Assembly (NCBI GenBank): GCA_963682055.1
Contig: OY821751.1
Coordinates: 13,020,001-13,084,000 of the forward strand
Length of the DNA stretch: 64,000 nt
Reading direction: 5' to 3'
Source of the DNA: Primula veris
Taxonomy: Eukaryota > Streptophyta > Magnoliopsida > Ericales > Primulaceae
Shown here: in pieces, positions 23,705-34,918 of the stretch
How positions within the stretch are numbered: the first letter of the stretch is position 1
How the letters are laid out: each line of letters opens with the position of its first letter
Notes under the pieces: model-generated
The model's database searches: none
Seen by the model: only the letters and a program-made list of their open reading frames with translations
Told to the model about the DNA's origin: nothing
Program-made: the position numbers and the translations under genes

Positions 23705-23763
23705 GATACGATGATATGATATGTTGATATGATATGATACAATGATATGATATGATATGATAT
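23705..23763. repeat. ATGATATG-type microsatellite
   Basis: Imperfect repeats of GATATGATAT and CAATGATATG. Between 23770 and 23890 the word GGCTTAG/TTGGCTTAGC recurs several times in AT-rich sequence with no gene. Confidence 0.7.
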
Positions 23764-24220
23764 CTTTTTAATCCAATTTGTCTTAGCGTAAGCCATTTTT
23801 GCTTGGCAAAATCCATTTTATCTTAGACCACATTGGCTTAGCAAAAGTCTTTTTTTACTTAAAAATAGCTATTTTGGCTTAGCTACAAATGGCAATACTC
23901 TATTTCCTTCATTTTGATTTCCTAATTATCACATCCTTTTCCAAATGGCAGATTGTCTTCAACTACTCTCTTTTCTCGTTTTTTTTTAAAGATACATATA
24001 TGCATAAACTTAAAAAGAGAACTATAAAGATTTGATTTTTCCAGTTTGATTATACATCAATTCATATAGTCATAAAAACAGCGGCTATGACAAAGAAAGA
24101 AGAAAATCACTCCATCCTCATGTCCAGCTTGTTATCATCTTAGTTACGGCTTTAAAAAGGCCACACAAAAAAAACTTTGATTTGGATTTATCAACGTGAA
24201 GTTTGGAGAGAATGAATAAT

Positions 24221-25210
24221 AAGGTTGGATTTTCCATTACAAAATATATAAATCCGTGCAATAACCGTACTTTTACAATACGAACCGCATTTATAAAGTA
24301 CGAACCCTACTTACAAACTACGGTTTGATTATTTTGTTTTTTTTATTTAATTTTTTTTATAAAAAATCATAAATGTATAAAACTAGTTATATTAGTTAAA
24401 AAATGTGTAATTTTTTTTTTCAAGTTATTTTTAAAATCTCTTACTAATTTTTATTAAATTTTTGACTTTTATTGCTATTTTTTTAAAAAATAACACAAAA
24501 ATTATAAATTTAAGACAACGTGGTAAGAAAAGTTAGGAATTGAGTCTAAAAATTTAAAGAATAACTTTTTGTATTAGGTTTAGATTTTTTTTTTTTGTAG
24601 GAAAAAAACAGAAAAAAAGAATTAGAAAATAACTTTGGATTTTTTCTACTCATTTTTTAACTATTACAACTATTTTTATAAGTTTATAATTTTGTACTTC
24701 AGGTTTTTCCACGTCAATAAATATAACCAGTTTTTTGAATATACAAAGTCACATAGTTTGAATAAACTTCAAAAGTTATAAAGTTTCAAATCAATTTTTT
24801 TTTTTTTTGAAATTTTGAATTTTATTTTAAAAAAGATTAAAAAATTCAATACAAATTAGTAAAATGATTCTTTTAATTTTTAGACTCAATTTATAACTTC
24901 TCCAACTATGTTGTCTTAATTTTATAATATTTGTGGTATTTGTTTTTGTAAAAAATAACAATAAGAGTCAAAAAATTAATAAAAATCAAAAAAAAAAAAT
25001 TAAAAATAACTTTAAAAAAAAGTACTCATTTTTTAACTAGTATAACTAGTTTTATACGTTTATGTTTTTTTATGATTTTTTATGAATTTTTCCACACAAA
25101 AAAACAGAAAGAATTAAAATGAACAAACCCTACTTTGTAACTACGATTGTACTTTAAAAGTACGGTAATTGCGTGGATTTAAATATTTTATAGTGAAAAA
25201 ATCCAGCCTC
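24221..25210. mobile_element. MULE-like foldback element (non-autonomous)
   Basis: Ends AAGGTTGGATTTT and the inverse of GAGGCTGGATTTT lie between near-identical 9-bp duplications (ATGAATAAT 24212-24220; ATGAATAAC 25211-25219). The arms match far inward to about 24580 and 24860, with shared words including AATATATAAATCC, GCAATAACCGTAC, AAAACTAGTTATA and TTGAGTCTAAAAATT. The element is thus nearly all inverted repeat. The end sequence resembles the termini of the large MULE at 37529-46422. It has no coding content. Confidence 0.8.
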
Positions 25211-25219
25211 ATGAATAAC

Positions 25220-25609
25220 ATATGGGATTGAGAATGGAGAAGTTTAATGTTTATTTCTCCAGATTTTTATACTATGTATATATCACAATATACGGAGTAG
25301 TATTTATTGCCAGAAATAGTCAATTTCTCAATACGGGACCTAAAAAAAACATAAAATATGACAATGTCAAGTGTATTAAATATAATTGCTCTAAGTCGAG
25401 ACTTTTATTCCTATATAGAGTTTATTTATATGTAAAGTATTAATGTAGAGATATTTTGCTTTATTCAAAGGTACCTTCAACTTCTATTGCCTCATCTAAC
25501 GTGTGTTCTACGATTTAAACGATTTAAAGAGAAGGTTTTCCAACAATGATAAAAACTCCACCCTCCTGTATGCTTAGCATAAGAATTGATTTACCATTTT
25601 GAAACAGTT
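25220..25609. other. 3' flank of the APO4-like gene
   Basis: AT-rich sequence downstream of the gene's stop codon, probably containing the 3' UTR and termination region. No clear polyadenylation signal can be singled out, and no other gene is seen. Confidence 0.4.
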
Positions 25610-26321
25610 TTAAACTAAATGTGCTGATAAACCCTGAATTTTCATCATACAATTATACTTTACTGGTAGAATGGCCCCCGCCTTTACGCACAAATCCACC
25701 ACAGCAGGGGCATGCCCATAAAAATCCCGTCCGTTGTCAACAAGAACCATAGGATCTTGTGGCCTACGGACCCATACGACCTTAGGTGGCACCAAATCAT
25801 CGACTGTAGCTTTTTCCCAAAAATGCCCCCCACGCCAACTCTCAAACTTGAACACCCCACATAGCCGAGCTTTATGCCCAGACGGGCCCACATGGACCTC
25901 GGAACAATACTTGCACACCTTACAAGGATAAGCCATCAATAGCTTCTGAACCCCCAACCTAAGAGTCTCCCAAGCCCTTACAGTTTTATTTGCTATGAAT
26001 TTCATTTTCTCCTTTGACAATGACTCGGCCCCGATGACATCAACATTAAAATTATTTAGATCCCAATTTGCGGGATTAGGATCAGCCCCTGCTTGCCAGC
26101 ACAGCTCAACTACTGAGGGGACTCGGTCAAAATCGAATCTCTGCTGGTGTCTTATTACACCTTGAAACATTCTGCTTAAGTGGAAAGTTTCGACCTGTGG
26201 TAGAAAATCGGGTAGTTTCCCGTTTATCCATTCGTGGGCTTGGTTCTTGTGTATGCGTCTGTAACCGGCACAATTTCGAATTTCGTGTCCTTTAGAGCCG
26301 ACGTATATTTCTGAACAATAT
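25610..26321 (-). CDS. APO4: APO-family protein (APO4-like), coding exon 2
   Basis: This exon encodes residues 89-325. It carries the end of the first APO repeat (YCSEIYVGSKGHEIRNC, then HEWINGKLPDFL and RFDFDRVPSVVELCWQAGA). The second repeat begins near residue 225 (CKVCKYCSEVHVGPSGHKAR, WRGGHFWEKATVDDLVPPKV, PAVVDLCVKAGAI). Each repeat has the CxxC...VGxxGHxxRxC pattern of APO domains, which bind RNA. The acceptor TTTCAG/ATATTG at 26322-26323 joins phase-perfectly to exon 1. The stop is TAA at 25610-25612. APO proteins act in organelle RNA splicing and complex assembly. The short N-terminus best fits the mitochondrial APO4, but another APO paralogue is possible. No lesion is seen. Confidence 0.88.
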
Positions 26322-27120
26322 CTGAAAGAAGGTGTGTGTAAAAGTTGCAAAAAAGAAATGGTTATTCGATCCCAGTAAATTATAAATAGAATGACTTGCA
26401 AAGATATAAGGAAGGACAACAAAAAAAATACTAACTAAACAGAGAAACAAGAGTATAAAATTTTACGCGAAATAGGGAAAAGATTGCACCTATTGCTAAC
26501 CGTGATATAACAAAAAGCAGTTGCTTAGAATATAAGCAGAGTATAAAAAGGTTCTAGTATAACATTGCATGAAAATGCAGGTATGCAGAATTTTAAGTTT
26601 TTAACTGATGTACTGTGACTCGTGATAATTGTACAAAAATGCTTGATGCAGGACAGCCACCGTCAAAACAACAAACGATACAAAAACTAAGAATCAAAAC
26701 CGGTAAGGATATTAAAGAAGGAAAAGTAACCACACTCAAATAAAGGAAATAGTTCCACACTCAAACCCAAAAGAGAACCACACTCTTCATAACTTTAACC
26801 AAACTAATCTATTCAAAAGTTACATCAACTAATATTTATACCAGACCACAAAAGGTCTAGAGACTCACAAACCTAGAGATGCATCAAACAATTCAAACTT
26901 AATCTAAACATTTAGAAAAGAGGAAAGGACTCGTAGGGAAATTAAAAAGACACTAAGTAAATAAATTCTTCAATTCATGCTTTTTAAATCTGCATCACTA
27001 CAACTCTACAGGATCTGACATGAGGTAACAAGGACTGACTCATGCTGTCAAGTTGCCCCGGGTTGAAAGCTTCAGCAACAGTTCTGAAAGAAAAGGGTAT
27101 CAAATTGTAAGGTTCATAGT

Positions 27121-28051
27121 TGTTAGGTCCTAGTTTCTAGGTCATAAGGACCTCACATTGTTGTCATTGTATTGGCAAAATAGACCTTGACATTCTTTAT
27201 ACTTAAAGTGTTTATTAAGATAATGAGAGTTTGTTATTGACTTGTTGATCAATGCAGGTTGCTGGAGTTTCATATGTAACTGAGAAGTGCGACTGAAACG
27301 GATCAAATTTTATTAGAGATAATTTTGCTAATATATATTTCGTATGTTTAGATCTTATTTATGCAGATATGTTGGGCATGAAATAAGGACGTGCTAAAGA
27401 AAGAAAGATACTGAAAAAGATATTAAACAAAGCTCAAATCAAAACAAAAAAGAATAAGAAAAGAAAGACGATTAAGAAGAAAAAGGAAAGAAGTATATTG
27501 TTGATCTTGACCTAAGCAGAAGATAATGGAAAATCTCTGAAGATAATAAGGAAAGATAAAATCAGAAGATAATGCACGAAATATATTGATTGATTATGAG
27601 ATAATCTCGTATGGAAATAGAGATTTAATTTACGTGTATATATGTGTGAGTATAACCTTGTAAAGTGTGTGAATTATATAAAAAGAGAAAAATAGGGAGA
27701 TACACGGTCTGAAAAATACAATACTGGTGAAAAAATATCAATGGTGGGATGTCATTAGATAATGGCGAGATGCCATTAGATTTGTGAGTGACAGTTGAGA
27801 GATAGAAGCAGTGCCAGATAGGCATATACGTGAGAGAATTATAGTATTGTAAGTTTTGAGTCAAATATTGTAAGTTTTTTCAATATCACATTAATCTGAG
27901 CAAGTGCTCCGAAGAAGTAGACTCGGTTGAAATCCGTCATCAAACGTCTTGCGTTCATATTTACGTTTTATTTATTAATTCCGCCAGAAACTTCCAGTTA
28001 CAACTGAAACTACATAACAGCACTCGGAACATCGAACTAAACGTTTTTTCA
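27121..28051 (+). repeat. 5' LTR of the intronic copia
   Basis: 931 bp, ending immediately before the PBS. It contains copies of the palindrome-like motif CAGTTACAACTG. It has the empty site corresponding to the MITE insertion in the 3' LTR (around 27780, TTAGATTTGTGAGTGACAG). Confidence 0.92.
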
Positions 28052-28053
28052 AT

Positions 28054-28065
28054 TGGTATCAGAGC
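28054..28065 (+). other. Primer-binding site (initiator-Met tRNA type)
   Basis: TGGTATCAGAGC, the standard plant copia PBS complementary to the 3' end of initiator methionine tRNA, lies 2 bp after the 5' LTR. Confidence 0.93.
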
Positions 28066-28129
28066 TTCACATCAGATATACTTGGTGTGGATCCTGTGTT
28101 ATGAGATATAATGGAGTTAATAAGGCAAA

Positions 28130-30090
28130 AATGATATTTCCGCGATTCGACTCAAATTAAAGGTGGATAAGTATGCGTAGTGGCAAGTCAAGAAGAATTT
28201 GGTTAAAGATGGGGATGAACCTGGATACGATCTAAGGAAGGTGAACTCAAAATTGAAGTAAGAAAATCGTGTACTAAAGAGTAAACATACGAAAAAGACT
28301 AACGAATTTCAAAGACAAATCAACTTAGGTGCTACTGAAAGATTTGATCAAGTACTCTCCTCTCAAATGCATGCAAAGGACAATACAGGTTTGGGATATG
28401 ATGGCTATTAATGTAATGGAAACACTATATTTGTGAAGGCATAATCATAAGCGAAGCTCGAATCCAATGTAAGTTTCAAAACGATTTCAGTTGCAACTGA
28501 AAATATCACTATAAATTTGTAACAGTTGCAACTGAATGTGTTGTTAAAATAAGTTTTTCTAGTATCCATCTAGATATGCTACTTAGTAGTCATATTAAGA
28601 CATGCTATTATTGCAAGAAACCTGGACACTTAGAAAGAAAATGTTTTAGAAAGAGTTTTGGAAATAAAAAGGGTTTTAATTGGTTTCATAGACCGATTTC
28701 CGAGTGGATTTAGGTTGCGAAAAAGAAAACTGATATGATTACTTGTAATAGATCTATTGTCAATTCTTTAAAAAATTGTCCCTTCTAACTCATGCTATTT
28801 TAACAGTGGTTGTTCGAGATACACGACAGCTGATACTAGTTCAGTGACAAACAAGAGTAATATTCAGGCTAAAACTAGTATTTTACCAAAACTCAGTTAT
28901 AACCGAACTGGTACGAACGAGGCTGAAATTTGGCACAAAATACTAGGCCACATGAACTTTAAAACTCTCTCTAAACTTGATGAAAATAATACTGTTAGAG
29001 GTTTAGCTGAGCTGAATATAAATCTTCCAAGCAATTGTGGTAATTGAATACAAGCAAAGAGTTTTTGTAAAAATTCTAACCAACTAAAACCACTAGCGTT
29101 CTTGAACTTTTACATCTAGATATTATTGGTCCTAAACAAACTCTACGTATTGGAGGAAATAGATATATGTTTATGGTTATGGATGATTATTCAAGATACT
29201 CGTAGGTTGTTTTCCTAAGAAAAATATCTCATACTTTTAAAACCTTTTAAAATCTGTGTTTACAATTAAGTTATGAGAAATGATGCACTATAGGAAAGAT
29301 TGTTAGTTCTCGTATAAAAGAATTTCAGAAAGCAAGTTTGCTAATTTTTGCAATACAGAAGGTATATGTCATGATTTTTTTGCCTTCAAAAATTCACCAC
29401 AAAATTGCTTAATTAAAAAAAGAATGGGTATTATACAAAAAGTGGGTAAGAATATGTTAGATTCGACAATGTTGCCAAAGAATTTATGGGCAGAAGCTGT
29501 TAAAACTACTTGTCACGTTGTGAATAGGGTTTATTGTCATTAAAGGAACCAAAACAATGCTCTATGAAGTTTGGAAAGGTTAGAAGCTAATTTGAAGTTT
29601 TTTCATGTGTTTGGATTGGTATTTATATATATAAAAACAAAGAACACATAGAAAGTTTGGTTTAAATAATAAAGGGATCTTCCTAGGTTATTCTAAAAAC
29701 GCTAGTCTATAGAGTCTTTAACTTGACAACACATAAATTTATTGAATCACATTATGTTGTGTTTGATGACTTTAAAGATACTAACAATTATGCAGATGAT
29801 GATGATGACATGATTGGTCATATGAAAAACTCTAAAGGACAAAGAACATGCAGAATCAATTTCAGTTACAACTGAAGAAAACAATGTAGTGATGGAAAAT
29901 GACTCCAGTTATAACTGAAATCCAAACTCAGTGTGAAAATGAAAACGATGAGAATGATGAATATGTTGACTCAACTATTGAGTTACAATCTACAATCAGA
30001 GGTACCCAGATGCCAAAAAGTAAGATGAGTTACACAAGGACACAAAAGAACATGCCTTGGATAACATCATTGGAGAGAGCTAAATGAAGG
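28130..30090 (+). pseudogene. Copia gag-PR-integrase remnant
   Basis: A CCHC zinc knuckle (CYYCKKPGHLERKC, about 28595-28640) marks the end of gag. The GAG-pre-integrase block EIWHKILGHMNFKTLSKL lies at 28927-28981. Integrase pieces follow: LLVLNKLYV, MVMDDYSRYS-like sequence near 29170, KNMLDSTMLPKNLWAEAVKT and CHVVNRV near 29450-29535, YRVFNLTTHKFIESHYVVFD near 29700-29770, and SYTRTQKNMPWITS at 30030. Stops and frameshifts are frequent. Nothing like RT or RNase H occurs between 30090 and the 3' LTR. Confidence 0.85.
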
Positions 30091-30099
30091 TACTAAAAC

Positions 30100-31210
30100 T
30101 ATAAGTAAAAACAACATGTAGTAAATTTTTGCTTGTTCTAACTCATTAGCTGATTATCCTATGCAACTCTTTCAAACTAAACATCTTGATTTGAATTATT
30201 AATTTATTTATTTTTCAATCTAAATTCTAGACATGTTGCAAGTGAGAAACAATTGACAGATTCTTTTTCTTTAAGCTTTTGGATGTGAAAGGATTTAAAA
30301 ACTTTTAGGAGTATTTTGGGAATTGTTTCTTTGATCTATATGTGAACCGGTTGTTTATACCTAGATTGATATAGCTTAGGTTGCAAAGTTTTGACTAAAT
30401 CTGCATGAGCTGCATATGATTTTTCTAAAAAAGAAAGAAGTTTTGCTTAATAAAAATGAGATTGACACTGCTAAATTGCTGATAATTATGTAGAATCACT
30501 GATAAATGAATAAATTGTGTTAATAATGAATAAATGAGCTTATAATTTATCTGTTGAACAGTCAGTTATAACCTGAGCCTGCAATTGATATAATTTTATC
30601 CTTTTTGTCAGTTGAACAGTTAGTGAAAACTGGCAGAAGATTCTGTTGAATAGTTAGTTTTAAACTGAGCCTGCAATTGAGACTTCATGCAAAAAGATGA
30701 TTATTGGTCAATATAATGGATAATTGATGGTAGTCTGATCTATAAAATGTCAATTTCTAAATAAAAGAGTAAGACTGGTCAATTTTTCTTGTAATAAGAT
30801 ATTTTATGTTGAATAGTTCCAATACAGTATCAAAGTTTAGTTACAACTGAAATAGATCTATCTAGTAATAAAACGTGCTTGCTATAAGATACAAATGTTT
30901 TGGACTTAAATTAAAATATGGAATCTGTCTTGTGTTTCTTTTTGCAAATGCACTAGATTATGATTGGAATGCTCAACTGTGTTTACTTCAAATTGCATTT
31001 ATTAGTTTCAGATTGTTGCATTGATATACATTTGTCATGTTTATGTCAAAAAGGGGAGAAGTGAGTAGATTGAGGGGGAGTTTTAAACTTATTTGATAAT
31101 TTATTTTCAGTTATAACATCCATGGTGCTATGATTAAGGGGGAGTTTTGTCGAAACTCATTTTTTTACTCTCTAAATCTACTAAAGATTTTTGCCAAAAC
31201 AATGACAAGT
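30100..31210 (+). other. Copia interior lacking RT/RNase H, rich in CAGTT...AACTG words
   Basis: Noncoding sequence between the integrase remnant and the PPT. It repeats phrases such as GAACAGTCAGTTATAACCTG, TAGTTAGTTTTAAACTGAGC and TTTAGTTACAACTGAAAT. GGGGGAG at about 31071 and 31137 repeats the PPT motif. Confidence 0.6.
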
Positions 31211-31218
31211 GGGAGATT
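31205..31218 (+). other. Polypurine tract of the intronic copia
   Basis: ACAAGTGGGAGAT immediately precedes the 3' LTR, the expected start site for plus-strand DNA synthesis. Confidence 0.75.
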
Positions 31219-32402
31219 GTTAGGTCCTAGTTTTTAGGTCATAAGTACCTCACTTTGTCATTTCATTGGCAAAATAAACCTTGATATTCTTTACACTTAA
31301 AAGTGTTTATTGAGCTAATAAGAGTTTGTTATTGAGTTGTTGATCAATACAGGTTACTGGAGTTTCAGTTGTAACTGAGAAGTGCGACTGAAACGGATCA
31401 GATTTTGTTTGAGCTAATTTTGCTAATATATATTTCGTGTATATTTAGATCTTATTTATGCAGATATGTTGGACATGGAATAAGAACGTGCTAAAGAAAA
31501 AAAGATAGTGAAAAGGATATTAAACAAAAGCCATATCAAGACAAACAAAAATAAGGAAATAAAGACAATCAAGAAGAAAATTGAAAGAAGTATATTGTTG
31601 ATCTTGATCTTAAAGAAGAAGATAATAGAAGAGCTTTGAAGATAACAAGGAAATATATTGAACACAAAATCAAAAGAGATTATGTACGAATTATCTTGAT
31701 TGATTATGAGATAATCTTGTATGGAAATAGAGATTTTATTTACGTGTATACGTGGGAGTATAACCTTGTAAAGTGTGTGATAATTATATTGAAAGAGAAA
31801 AATAGAGAGATATACACATGGTCTTAAAAATACAATAGTGGGGAGAGAATATCAATGGTGGGATGCCATTAGATAAAGGCGGGATGCCATTAGATTTGTA
31901 CTCCCTCCGTTCCTAATTAATTGCCCTCTACGAAATTACGTGCAATTTTGACCGGCTTATAAAATGTATCGTAATTGTCGAAATGAAAATTTCCAAAAAT
32001 AAATCATATAATTTAATGTTTGAACTATATAATTAACTTTTAAAAAATTTCATTCTGACAATTTTGATACAAATTATTGTCTGCTCAAAATTGCACGTAG
32101 TTTCATAGTAGACAATTAATTGGGAACGGATGGAGTAAGTAATAGTTGAGAGGTAGGAGCAGTGCAAGATAGACATATACGTGAGGGGGTCATATTATTG
32201 TAAATCTTGAGTCAAACATTGTAACCTTTCTCAATATCACATTAATCTGAGCAAGGGCGCCGGAGAAGTAGACTCGGTCGAACTCCGTCATCAAACATCT
32301 TGTGTTCATCTTTACGTTTTATTTATTAACTCTGCCAGAAACTTTCAGTTACAACTGAAACTGCGTAACAGCACTCAGAACATCAGACGAAATGTTTTGT
32401 CA
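31219..32402 (+). repeat. 3' LTR of the intronic copia (MITE-interrupted)
   Basis: 1184 bp, about 250 bp longer than the 5' LTR because a Stowaway MITE has inserted at 31901-32135. The two LTRs differ at many scattered positions, so the copia insertion is not very recent. Confidence 0.92.
31901..32135. mobile_element. Stowaway MITE (Tc1/mariner type)
   Basis: The ends are CTCCCTCCGTTCC and an inverse version (GGGAACGGATGGAG). TA target duplications lie at 31899-31900 and 32136-32137. The interior is folded around matching words (AATTAATTGCC, AATTGCACGTA). The 235-bp length and ends are typical of Stowaway elements. The 5' LTR preserves the uninterrupted site. Confidence 0.93.
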
Positions 32403-34052
32403 ATAGTATTCTAGTCAATTATCGATAAATAGACTAGACTTTGTATATTCTGGAAAGCAAACATGAACGGAATCTGTTAATCTTAGCACATCTTACATGA
32501 ATTGAGTCAATGGTTAAGTTGCCTTGCCTAATGGGTTATTAATTTAATCCAACAGACTTTTATAAAGTGAAGGTAAAACCTCCACTTCCTAACAGTTTAA
32601 CAATTAAAGAAGGATAAATCTTAAAACATAAAAAACTAGATGTCTACTTGACAAGGTAAAAAAAAAAGTAAAACAATTATCGAGCTCGGGTCAATGAAGG
32701 TGGGTGGAGGGAAAACCGGACAGGATGGGGGGAGAAGGAAAATGAACGTGTGCAACCAAGAATGAGAAGTAAACTCTATTCGTCTGAAGATACTTATTGA
32801 CAGAGATTCCAAACAAGAGTCGATTCACCTTAAGTAAGTAGCCGATGTAAAAAAATTAACAGTCGAATAAAACCACAAAGGTCTAAATCTGTTATAGATC
32901 TGCCCTATATTAATTTATTCCCATCATAAGTACTCATCCACCTCTCTCACTTAATTTAAACTTCAGGGAACACCTATATAATATAACTCTCTTTTAGCAA
33001 ACTCTAGAACCATTCATGTGAATTACGTGTGATCGAAGTGGAGTTCATAAGCGAGCCGGCATAAACATCCTTCTACACTATACACCAGCATTATAGCTAG
33101 TGGGATTAGTTCACGGTGCTTCAGTGTCTTGAGTAATTACTTCTGCTGTTTCCCACTACAACTAAACAGGGGAAAGAAACTTGAGAATGGAACAAGGTCA
33201 TGTAGCTTTTTTCTAGTCTAATAAGGAACTTGATGTTCTTCAACTTTTCAGACCAAGTAATAACTTATACTTTCAGCTTTGCATAAACTTTTTTAAAATC
33301 CAGACGATTTACAGAGTACAGACTACTAATTTCTAGAACTCATTACAGGGTACTAAGCTAATTTACATGTTATACAAGATTCTTGCTTTCTTTTTAGCAC
33401 ATCAGACATTGTTCTAACTTGGATCTAGTGTCAATTAATCAGTACTAGATTAAGAGTGATCGCAAGGGTAAGAATTCTGTAAATTGGAGGTCATGATAGA
33501 GTATAAACTTTTTACAGTGATCTCAAAGGTACTATATTTACATGTAGAGATGTAATTTTAAATATAAAAAAATTAGGAGGATATTGACATGCGGAAAGAA
33601 ATTAGGGACCTCACAAAAGAGGAGAACAGGAGAAACCGTACAAGACACTATCAACCAACGGATTTTTTTCTTCTAATAAACCCATTTAACAGAAATAAAT
33701 AGAAAAGAAGAAATTATAATTAATAAGTAAAGAAGAAGAAATTGAATCTTTCTTACCGGATAACGTAAACAAAATTTCCAAGTCTTAACAAATTCTAATA
33801 TAAATTAATGTTCACTGCTCAACTTTAACCAGTTGGTATGTTGCATATAGTTAGAAACAGTGCTTTAGGTAAAACCTAATCGGAAACCAAAGATAACCTG
33901 CTGCCACATGTATACATCTGAGCATCCAACTTCTAAACCATGAGGGAAAAACTGCTATTTCTTGAAGGTACAGAATTTGTGTACAAACCAATATATCACA
34001 CTTCAGAGACTAAATCTTGTTTTTCAAACTGTAGATGTGAAGGAAATGTTTA

Positions 34053-34280
34053 CGTTTCCGAATTTATCAAAACCATCTAAACTTGAACCAAAAGAAAAAG
34101 ATTGAACTGCAACAACCTCGAGTACTCTCCACCGAAACATGAAGTTTCCCAGTATTCTTATCAAAACGTTTCCGAATTTATCAAAACCATCTAAACTTGA
34201 ACCAAAAGAAAAAGATTGAACTGCAACAACCTCGAGTACTCTCCACCGAAACATGAAGTTTCCCAGTATTCTTATCAAAA
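34053..34280. repeat. Perfect 114-bp tandem duplication in the APO4-like intron
   Basis: Two identical head-to-tail copies (34053-34166, 34167-34280) begin CGTTTCCGAATTTATC. The unit is a multiple of three and open on the minus strand, so it gives a repeated 38-residue translation (IRILGNFMF ... DKFGNV). That translation matches no APO sequence and I see no splice sites flanking it. Confidence 0.9.
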
Positions 34281-34648
34281 TATACTGTTTACTTCAAAGC
34301 TTTATCATATCATATCATCTACCATCTAGGTATCTAGGCATCTAAGCATTAACAGGTTTTTGAACAAACATATTAACCTGCTATAATTTTGGATTACCAA
34401 AATGCAGCCTGTGTATTGTTAAAAAATCACTTTCATATACATATTTTTTTCTCCACACCTCTACATGTCTTACAAACTACTTAAATCTGTCAGCATAAAA
34501 ATTTATCACACACTGTGATTACGATTACGAAATAGGAAATACTTGCCTTTGCTTTCATAAAACAAAAGAGGCATTAATATAATACATGTACAACATACAT
34601 AAAGTAACCAGTTGTGAAAATTTATTAACAAGAAGGCGACTGACTTAC

Positions 34649-34914
34649 TTGCAGGAGAGTACAGGGACGACTGGGATAAGGGTCGATACACCTTCGAATA
34701 GTCGAGCTCTGGCATTAAGAACAGCTTCTGCTACTGGTATCATTGCTTTGATCGGGTATTCTTTTTCTCTCTCCTCTATCCTTTTCATTATCATCGGCTT
34801 CAGCTTCTTAAAATCCACCGTCCCACCGTACCTGTTGTTGCTGCTGTACCACCGCCACCACCAGATCACAGTTCTCCCTATAAGTAGTACCGGTTTTGCT
34901 TTTCCGACAATCAT
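34649..34914 (-). CDS. APO4: APO-family protein (APO4-like), coding exon 1
   Basis: Start ATG at 34912-34914 (MIVGKAKPVLLIGRTVIWWW). A hydrophobic, arginine-containing N-terminus compatible with organelle targeting is followed by GGTVDFKKLKPMIMKRIEER, YPIKAMIPVAEAVLNARARL and FEGVSTLIPVVPVLSCK. This last part leads into the first APO zinc-like repeat and continues in exon 2. The exon supplies 266 nt, and 266 plus 712 nt gives 326 codons including the stop. That is close to the roughly 337 residues known for Arabidopsis APO4. An acceptor TTGTAG lies 4 bp before the ATG, so the upstream leader is probably spliced. The frame stays open upstream but has no ATG. Confidence 0.85.
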
Positions 34915-34918
34915 TTTC

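Larger units (their letters stand above)
27121..32402 (+). mobile_element. Ty1/copia retrotransposon inside the APO4-like intron
   Basis: The LTRs at 27121-28051 and 31219-32402 begin TGTTAGGTCCTAG and end TCA, and the element sits between 5-bp duplications ATAGT (27116-27120, 32403-32407). A PBS and a polypurine tract are in place. It lies antisense to the host gene. The interior has gag and integrase remnants, but no RT or RNase H can be found. The copy is therefore deleted and inactive. Confidence 0.94.
26322..34648 (-). other. 8.3-kb intron of the APO4-like gene
   Basis: Donor TGCAA/GTAAGT (34648-34647) and acceptor TTTCAG (26323-26322) are canonical. The intron has been enlarged by a copia element (27121-32402) with a Stowaway MITE inside it. 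Unannotated parts (26322-27115, 32408-34052, 34281-34648) are AT-rich intronic sequence with no other genes recognised. Confidence 0.82.

Noticed and set aside
34024..34278. 84-residue minus-strand frame
   Set aside because: Created by the 114-bp tandem repeat. It has no flanking splice sites, similarity or start context, so it is recorded as a repeat only.
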